Positions 58,613 to 64,000 of a stretch of 64,000 nucleotides of DNA are shown piece by piece. The notes under the pieces were generated by a model, which was given only the letters and a program-made list of their open reading frames with translations, was not told where the DNA came from and made no database searches. The DNA lies in contig NZ_JACHJI010000004.1 of assembly GCF_014203535.1 (NCBI RefSeq), forward strand, positions 434,001-498,000, given 5' to 3'. The DNA is from Streptomyces griseomycini (GTDB taxonomy: Bacteria; Actinomycetota; Actinomycetes; Streptomycetales; Streptomycetaceae). A program made the position numbers and the translations under genes. The first letter of the stretch is position 1, and every line of letters begins with the position of its first letter.

Positions 58613-60247
58613 TCAGGACACCGGCCGGGCCCGCTCCACCACCGACGCCAGGTCCAGCGTGTGCGGCAGCGTCCCGAAGGCCGCGCCGCCGTCCCCGCCC
58701 AGCCGCGCCGCACAGAACGCGTCCGCCACCTCCGGCGGCGCGTACCGCACCAGCAGCGCCCCCTGGAGCACCAGCGCCAGCCGCTCCACCAGTCGCCGCG
58801 CCCGCCCCTCGACGCCCTCCAGGTCCGCCAGTTCGGTCAGCAGGTCCTTGATCGCGGCGTCCAGCCGGTGATCGGCCCCGCGTGCCTGTCCGACCTCCCG
58901 CAGGTACGCGTCCAGCGCCGCCGGCTCCCGGCGCAGCGCCCGCAGCACGTCCAGCGCCTGGACGTTGCCCGCGCCCTCCCAGATCGAGTTCAGCGGCGAC
59001 TCGCGCACCAGCCGGGGCATCCCCGACTCCTCGACGTACCCGTTGCCGCCCAGGCACTCCGCCGCCTCCACCGCGAGAGGCGCGCACCGCTTGGTCACCC
59101 AGTACTTGGCCGCCGGCACCGCGATCCGCAGCAGCGCCCGCTCCTGCTCGCCGTCGTCGTCGTACGCGGCGGCGAGCCGCAGCGCCAGCGTGGTGGCCGC
59201 CTCCGACTCCAGCGCGAGATCCGCGAGCACGTTGCGCATCAGCGGCTTGTCGACGAGCCTCCCGCCGAACGCCTCCCGGTACGTGCAGTGGTGGACCGCC
59301 TGCGCCACGGCCTGCCGCATCAGCCCCGCCGAACCCAGCACGCAGTCGAGCCGGGTCGCCGCCACCATCCCGATGATGGTGCGCACCCCGCGCCCCTCCT
59401 CCCCGACCCGGCGCGCCCACGTCCCGGCGAACTCGACCTCGGCGGAGGCGTTGGACCGGTTGCCCAGCTTGTCCTTGAGCCGCTGGATGAGGAACACGTT
59501 GCGCGTGCCGTCCGCCAGCACGCGCGGGACCAGGAAGCACGTGAGGCCCCCGGGCGCCTGTGCCAGCACCAGGAAGGCGTCCGACATGGGCGCCGAACAG
59601 AACCACTTGTGCCCGGTCAGCTCGTACGCGCCGTCCTCGGCCAGCGGCCGGGCGGCCGTCGTGTTCGCCCGCACGTCGCTGCCGCCCTGCTTCTCCGTCA
59701 TCCCCATCCCGAACAGGGCACCGGGCTTCTGCCCGGCGGGCCGCAGCTCACGGTCGTAGACCACCGAGGTCAGCCGGGGTTCCCACTCCGCCGCCAGGGC
59801 CGGGTCCGTGCGCAGGGCGGGGACCGCCGCGTGGGTCATCGACAGCGGGCAGCCGTTGCCCGCCTCCACCTGCGTCCACACCAGGAACGCCGCCGCCCGC
59901 CGCACGTGCCCGCCCGGCCGCCCCCAGGCCGCCGTCAGCCCCGCCGAGACGCCCTTGCCGAGCAGCCGGTGCCAGGACGGATGGAAGTCGACCTCGTCGA
60001 TCCGGTGACCGTAGCGGTCGTGGGTGCGCAGCCGCGGCGGATGCTCGTTGGCCAGCACCCCCCACTCCTGCACCTGCGCGGACCCGGCGGTCCGCCCGAG
60101 CGCCGACAGCTCGGAGAGGCCCTCGTCCAGCACGTCCGGATCCAGGTGCCGCCCGACCGCCTCCACCAGGGCGCGGTCGGCGCCGAACACGTCGTACTGC
60201 ACCAGCGGCGGAGCCTGGTTGGTCACGGTGTGCGTGGTGCCTGCCAT
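58613..60247 (-). CDS. AidB-type acyl-CoA dehydrogenase family protein
   Basis: 544 residues, larger than standard acyl-CoA dehydrogenases (about 380-400), as expected for AidB (DNA alkylation-response) or related long members. FAD/substrate motifs: FGMGMTEKQGGSDVRANTT, TGHKWFCSAPMSDAFLVLAQ (shown in parts), and the AidB-like end of the dehydrogenase domain GGNGYVEES...NSIWEGAGNVQALDVLRAL. An extra helical C-terminal domain follows. Function of AidB relatives in actinobacteria is uncertain; flavoprotein. Confidence 0.88.
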   Translation of the reverse strand: MAGTTHTVTNQAPPLVQYDVFGADRALVEAVGRHLDPDVLDEGLSELSALGRTAGSAQVQEWGVLANEHPPRLRTHDRYGHRIDEVDFHPSWHRLLGKGVSAGLTAAWGRPGGHVRRAAAFLVWTQVEAGNGCPLSMTHAAVPALRTDPALAAEWEPRLTSVVYDRELRPAGQKPGALFGMGMTEKQGGSDVRANTTAARPLAEDGAYELTGHKWFCSAPMSDAFLVLAQAPGGLTCFLVPRVLADGTRNVFLIQRLKDKLGNRSNASAEVEFAGTWARRVGEEGRGVRTIIGMVAATRLDCVLGSAGLMRQAVAQAVHHCTYREAFGGRLVDKPLMRNVLADLALESEAATTLALRLAAAYDDDGEQERALLRIAVPAAKYWVTKRCAPLAVEAAECLGGNGYVEESGMPRLVRESPLNSIWEGAGNVQALDVLRALRREPAALDAYLREVGQARGADHRLDAAIKDLLTELADLEGVEGRARRLVERLALVLQGALLVRYAPPEVADAFCAARLGGDGGAAFGTLPHTLDLASVVERARPVS

Positions 60248-60323
60248 GCGACGAACGTACCCCGCGGCGGACCTGCCGCACCCGACGATTCCGCCTGGGG
60301 TGAGTGCGACCAGGCACGACGGA

Positions 60324-60329
60324 TACCTT
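60324..60329 (+). promoter_or_regulatory. -10 element of a leaderless promoter
   Basis: TACCTT ends 7 nt before the GTG start at 60336. Confidence 0.45.
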
Positions 60330-60335
60330 TAGGGC

Positions 60336-61478
60336 GTGCAGCCAGCAAGTGAAACCCCCGACACGCCCTCCGGCCGCCTCCACCGGGCCCGGGCCCTCTA
60401 CCGGAACGTCTCCAAACGCAGGACCGCCTGGCTGCTGCTCAAGGACACCGTCAACTCGTGCATGGAGTACCGCATCCTGGGCCTGGCGGCCGAGGCGGCG
60501 TTCTTCACGCTGCTGTCGGTGCCCCCGCTGCTGCTCAGCATGATCGGCCTGCTCGGCTACGTCGACGCCTGGACCGGCGCCGACACCATCCAGAGCCTGC
60601 AGCACAACCTCCTGGAGGCCTCCCGCACGGTGCTGTCCGACCGGGGCGTGAAGCAGATCGCGGAGCCGATCCTGGCGGACGTGATGAAGGGCGGCCGGCC
60701 CGACGTCATCTCCCTCGGCTTCCTGATCGCCGTGTGGTCCGGCTCCCGCGCGGTGAACGTCTTCATCGACACCATCACCGTCATGTACGGCCTCGACGGG
60801 GTGCGGGGCATCGTCAAGACCCGGCTGCTGGCCTTCCTGCTGTTCATCGTGGCCCTGCTGATCGGCTCGGTCGCGCTGCCGCTGATGGTGGCCGGCCCGG
60901 ACGCGGTCGTGCGGATCGTGCCCTGGTCGACGACGCTCGTCCAGATCCTGTACTGGCCGGTCGTGATCCTGCTGTCCGTCGCCTTCCTGACCACGCTGTA
61001 CCACGTCTCCGTGCCCGTGCGCTCCCCGTGGATCGAGGACGTGCCCGGTGCGCTGGTCGCCCTCGCCATGTGGGTGCTGGGCAGCTTCCTGCTGCGGATC
61101 TACCTGACCAACACGGTGGAGGGTCCCACCATCTACGGCTCCCTCGCGGCCCCCGTCGCCGTCCTGCTGTGGATCGGCGTGTCCGCGTTCGCCGTCCTCG
61201 TCGGCGCCGCGGTCAACGCGGCCATCGACCGGGTCTGGCCGGCCGCGGCGACGGCCGCGGCCCGCGAGGCCAACGAGCGGCTGCGCCAGGCCCAGGTCGC
61301 CGAGTACGTCGCCCGCACCGCCGCCGCGGCCGGCGAGGCCGACCCCGACATGCCCTCCGAGTTCCCCGAACGCTGGTCCCGCTTCCTGCCGCCGGAGGAC
61401 GTCACGGCACGGCTGCGCGCCCACGTGAAGACCACCCACCAGAGGAACGGGGAGGGGCCGTCGGACGAGGAGGGGTGA
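60336..61478 (+). CDS. YihY/BrkB-family inner membrane protein
   Basis: 380 residues, GTG 60336. About six transmembrane helices between 45 and 290 (AAFFTLLSVPPLLLSMIGLLG, ISLGFLIAVWSGSRA, LLFIVALLIGSVALPLM). Conserved ALWSGSRAV-like motif. Former annotation as ribonuclease BN is wrong for this family; function unknown, possibly envelope. Charged cytosolic C-terminus with a run of Ala. Convergent with the NmrA gene. Confidence 0.9.
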   Translation: MQPASETPDTPSGRLHRARALYRNVSKRRTAWLLLKDTVNSCMEYRILGLAAEAAFFTLLSVPPLLLSMIGLLGYVDAWTGADTIQSLQHNLLEASRTVLSDRGVKQIAEPILADVMKGGRPDVISLGFLIAVWSGSRAVNVFIDTITVMYGLDGVRGIVKTRLLAFLLFIVALLIGSVALPLMVAGPDAVVRIVPWSTTLVQILYWPVVILLSVAFLTTLYHVSVPVRSPWIEDVPGALVALAMWVLGSFLLRIYLTNTVEGPTIYGSLAAPVAVLLWIGVSAFAVLVGAAVNAAIDRVWPAAATAAAREANERLRQAQVAEYVARTAAAAGEADPDMPSEFPERWSRFLPPEDVTARLRAHVKTTHQRNGEGPSDEEG

Positions 61479-61502
61479 GGCACCGGCCCCTCCCGGCCGG
61501 TG

Positions 61503-62372
61503 TCATTCCCCCCAGGTGCCGGCCGCCGCCCCCTCCCGCACGAAGCCGGCGAAGTCCCGCGGCTCCCGCCCCAGCACCCGCCGCACCCCGTCCTCCAGGT
61601 GCGCGTTGCGGCCGTCGAGCAGGGTCTCGAACACCCCGGTGAGGAAGGCCGCCTCCCGCGGCGGCACCCCGAAGCCGAGCAGCGCCTCGCCGTAGTCGCG
61701 CGCCGGCACCGCCCGGTACGCCAGCGGGCGTCCCGTCGCCGCGGCGATCTCCGCGACCGCCTCCCCGAACGTCAGCAGCCGGGGTCCCGTCACGGTGAGC
61801 GTCCGCCCCGCGTACCGCTCCCCGTCCGTCAGCGCGGCCACCACCACCTCCGCGACGTCCCGCACGTCCACGAACGGCTCGCGCACCTCACCGGCCGGGA
61901 ACACCAGCTCCCCGCGCCGCAGCTCCGCCGCCAGCGGGCCCTCGCTGAAGTTCTGCGCGAACCAGGCGGCCCGCACGACCGTCCAGTCCGCCCCCGACGC
62001 CCGCAGCGCCTCCTCGGTGGGCAGCGCCTGGTCCTCGCCCCGCGCGGACAGCAGCACCAGCCGCCGCACGCCGAGGGCGAGCGCCTCGCGGGCGAGGCCG
62101 CCGACCGCCTCGGCGGTGCCGGGGGCGCCCACGTCCGAGGGGTGGACGAGGTAGGCGGCGTCGGCCCCGCGCAGGGCGCCCGCCCAGGTCGAACGGTCGC
62201 CCCAGTCGAACCCGGTCGCCCGCGACGCCGCCCGCACGGTGAACCCCGCCGCCCCGGCCGCCCGCGCCACCCGGCTCCCGGTGCGCCCGGAGGCGCCCGT
62301 GACGACCACGGTCAGGTCCTTCGCGTCCTTCACGGCCTTCGCACCCTCGGTGCCGTTCGTCTCCTGTGTCAT
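61503..62372 (-). CDS. NmrA-like NAD(P)H-binding oxidoreductase
   Basis: 289 residues; short-chain dehydrogenase fold. Glycine motif TVVVTGASGRTGSRVARA (G-x-x-G-x-x-G). C-terminal substrate part with DVRDVAEVVVAAL. Divergent from an AraC regulator with 81 nt between the starts, suggesting it is the regulator's target. Reaction unknown. Confidence 0.88.
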   Translation of the reverse strand: MTQETNGTEGAKAVKDAKDLTVVVTGASGRTGSRVARAAGAAGFTVRAASRATGFDWGDRSTWAGALRGADAAYLVHPSDVGAPGTAEAVGGLAREALALGVRRLVLLSARGEDQALPTEEALRASGADWTVVRAAWFAQNFSEGPLAAELRRGELVFPAGEVREPFVDVRDVAEVVVAALTDGERYAGRTLTVTGPRLLTFGEAVAEIAAATGRPLAYRAVPARDYGEALLGFGVPPREAAFLTGVFETLLDGRNAHLEDGVRRVLGREPRDFAGFVREGAAAGTWGE

Positions 62373-62441
62373 GCGGACCAGTCAACTGCCGTCCGCCGCG
62401 GGGGGACATCGCCGAGCGGCTCATCCCCATGCGCCTGCGTC

Positions 62442-62447
62442 TACGCT
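62442..62447 (+). promoter_or_regulatory. -10 element of a leaderless promoter
   Basis: TACGCT ends 6-7 nt before the ATG of the AraC gene at 62454; no SD. Confidence 0.45.
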
Positions 62448-62453
62448 GCCCCC

Positions 62454-63389
62454 ATGGACGCTCTCACCGGCCTGCTGGAAGGCCCCCGTGCGCGGGGCGC
62501 GTTCATGATCAGGGCGTGTTTCGACCCGCCGTGGGCGATCCGCGTGGAGGACGAGGCGCCGCTGACGGTGATGCTGGTGGTCCGCGGTGCGGCGTGGATC
62601 CTGCCGGACCGGGGCGACCGGCTCCGCCTGGGGCCGGGCGACCTCGCCTTCGCCCGCGGCCCGGACCCGTACACCTGCGCCGACGCCCCCGGCACGGCGC
62701 CCCAGGCGCTGATCCTGCCGGGCGGGGAGTGCCACTACCCCGACGGGCGCCCCCTCAACGGCGTCATGGACCTCGGCGTCCGCACCTGGGGCGACCGGCC
62801 GGACGGCGGGACGGTGCTGCTGATCGGCACCTACCAGATGCGCGGCGAGATCGGCGGCCGGCTGCTGGACGCCCTGCCTCCCCTGCTCTCCCTCACCGCC
62901 GACGTGTGGGACTGCCCCCTCACCCCGCTCCTCACGGAGGAGGTCGTGCGCGACGCACCCGGCCAGGAGGTCGTCCTGGACCGGCTGCTCGACCTGCTGG
63001 TCATCACCGCGCTGCGGGCCTGGTTCGCCCGGCCGGAGGCGCAACCGCCCGCCTGGTACCGGGCCCGGGCGGACCCGGTCGTCGGCCCTGTGCTGCGCCT
63101 GCTCCAGGACCACCCCGCGCACCCCTGGACGGTCGCCGCGCTCGCCGCGAAGGCCGGGGTCTCCCGCGCCGCCCTGGCCCGCCGCTTCACGGAGCTCGTC
63201 GGCGAACCCCCGATGACGTACCTCACCGGCTGGCGCCTCGCCCTCGCCGCGGACCGGCTGCGCGACACCGACGACACGATCGGCGCGATCGCCCGCCAGG
63301 TCGGCTACGGCAGCGCGTTCGCCCTGTCCACGGCCTTCAAACGGACGTACGGGGTCAGCCCGCAGGACTGGCGGACGCGGCCGGCCTAG
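62454..63389 (+). CDS. AraC-family transcriptional regulator
   Basis: 311 residues. N-terminal cupin-type ligand domain (about 10-185, AraC_binding_2-like: LGPGDLAFARGPDPYTCAD), C-terminal two helix-turn-helix motifs (about 215-311): WTVAALAAKAGVSRAALARRF and IGAIARQVGYGSAFALSTAFKR. Divergent to the NmrA gene, so likely its regulator. Confidence 0.93.
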   Translation: MDALTGLLEGPRARGAFMIRACFDPPWAIRVEDEAPLTVMLVVRGAAWILPDRGDRLRLGPGDLAFARGPDPYTCADAPGTAPQALILPGGECHYPDGRPLNGVMDLGVRTWGDRPDGGTVLLIGTYQMRGEIGGRLLDALPPLLSLTADVWDCPLTPLLTEEVVRDAPGQEVVLDRLLDLLVITALRAWFARPEAQPPAWYRARADPVVGPVLRLLQDHPAHPWTVAALAAKAGVSRAALARRFTELVGEPPMTYLTGWRLALAADRLRDTDDTIGAIARQVGYGSAFALSTAFKRTYGVSPQDWRTRPA

Positions 63390-63435
63390 GCCTTCCGGCC
63401 GCGCGTCCGCGCGGTCCGACGACTCACCGGCGCAA

Positions 63436-63451
63436 CCGGACGGCCGTCCGG
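63436..63451. repeat. 16-bp perfect palindrome
   Basis: CCGGACGGCCGTCCGG, 47 nt after the AraC stop. Could be a terminator core or a protein-binding site. Confidence 0.5.
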
Positions 63452-63512
63452 GTCGTCCCCTGTCGGTGACCGTCGGCGATCGACGGGACCTGGGGCGTCG
63501 GACGGGAGCGCA

Positions 63513-64000
63513 GTGGCATCGAGGAGACGAGTGAGGACCGGGATCGCCGCCGGACTGGCCGTGCTGACGGCCGTCGGCGGCGCGGTGGCCGTCGCGGGCG
63601 ACGACGGCCGCCGGGTGTTCCCCCGCGCCTCGTACGACCCGTTCCGCGGCTCGGCCGCCGCGCAGGAGTGGGTCGCCCACGGCGACCACGCCGCCGTCGT
63701 CCGCGTCACCCGGGAGGAGGCGGGCGAGCCGGACCCGGAGGGCGACCACATCCCCCGGACGGTCACCGCGACCGTCACCCGGACCGTCTGGTCGAGGCCC
63801 GGGGCGCCCCGGCTGCCCGAGGAGATCACCCTGCGGGCGAAGGGCTGGTACACCACCCTCCGGGGCGGCAGGGAGGAGGCCGCCCGCGAGGGGGCGCCCC
63901 GCCTCGAGCCCGGCCACACCTACGTCGTGGGCCTCACCCGCCTGGGGAGCGGGGTGCAGCTGATCGGTGACGACGCGGCCCTGCCCTACGACGCCGGGAC
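63513..64000 (+). CDS. Secreted/membrane protein of unknown function (3' end outside window)
   Basis: GTG 63513 (GGGAG upstream) or GTG 63531 (GAGGAG upstream) in the same frame; open to the window end, about 160 residues visible. Hydrophobic segment AGLAVLTAVGGAVAVAG near the N-terminus acts as signal peptide or anchor. The following beta-rich part (TVTATVTRTVWSRPGAPRL, HTYVVGLTRLGSG) looks like a small extracellular domain. Not recognised. Confidence 0.7.
   Translation, partial: MASRRRVRTGIAAGLAVLTAVGGAVAVAGDDGRRVFPRASYDPFRGSAAAQEWVAHGDHAAVVRVTREEAGEPDPEGDHIPRTVTATVTRTVWSRPGAPRLPEEITLRAKGWYTTLRGGREEAAREGAPRLEPGHTYVVGLTRLGSGVQLIGDDAALPYDAG

Overview
The window is very GC-rich DNA (about 70 percent or more by eye) with strong GC bias at third codon positions and frequent GTG/TTG starts. 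It carries Streptomyces hallmarks: a two-domain geosmin synthase, a conservon (CvnABCD), an SSI-type protease inhibitor, an erm-mgt macrolide resistance pair, a cysteine leader peptide and many leaderless -10 promoters. Gene order matches what I remember of the S. coelicolor region around the geosmin synthase and sulfur-assimilation genes, but I could not check this. There are no rRNA, tRNA, CRISPR, phage or transposase genes; this looks like chromosome core with some accessory inserts.

Layout. 1-1.4 kb: start of an OmpR-type response regulator and a ferric-reductase-like membrane gene that lost its C-terminal flavin/NAD(P)H half. 1.6-5.1 kb: osmoprotectant (OpuC/ProU-type) ABC operon. 5.2-10 kb: conservon cvnD-C-B-A with an orphan sugar-type binding lipoprotein. 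10.5-19.7 kb: secreted subtilase, DUF89 phosphatase-like protein, geosmin synthase, PDZ protein, metallophosphoesterase, Xaa-Pro peptidase and a kinase homologue lacking its catalytic acids. 20-32 kb: trehalose/glycogen genes treZ, treY and glgX, with FHA protein, SSI inhibitor, M14 carboxypeptidase, lipoamide dehydrogenase and LysR regulator between them. 32-35 kb: HEPN-type protein, DEDDh exonuclease behind a DNA-damage-type promoter, APH-like kinase. 35.5-38.6 kb: sugar ABC importer without its own ATPase.

38.6-43.3 kb: a 23S rRNA methyltransferase (erm) with a leader peptide carrying an Arg-Met-Arg arrest-like motif, a macrolide glycosyltransferase (mgt), and a convergent MmpL exporter. 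43.7-45.2 kb: DUF1697 and DsbA-like proteins. 45.2-54.7 kb: one long reverse-strand sulfur operon (Cys leader, sulfite reductase, zinc-ribbon protein, cysH, cysC, cysD, cysN, sulfonate-type ABC importer, sirohydrochlorin chelatase). It covers sulfonate/sulfate uptake, activation, reduction to sulfide and sirohaem supply. 54.8-64 kb: GNAT protein, secreted protein, AcoR-like GAF regulator, AidB-type acyl-CoA dehydrogenase, BrkB membrane protein, a divergent NmrA oxidoreductase/AraC regulator pair, and the start of a secreted protein cut by the window end.

The most interesting points are the regulatory 5' leader of erm, the mgt promoter with a palindrome in its spacer, the cysteine-leader sulfur operon with an uncharacterised 59-residue zinc-ribbon protein, the conservon kinase with Ser where the phospho-His should be, and the disabled phosphotransferase next to pepP.
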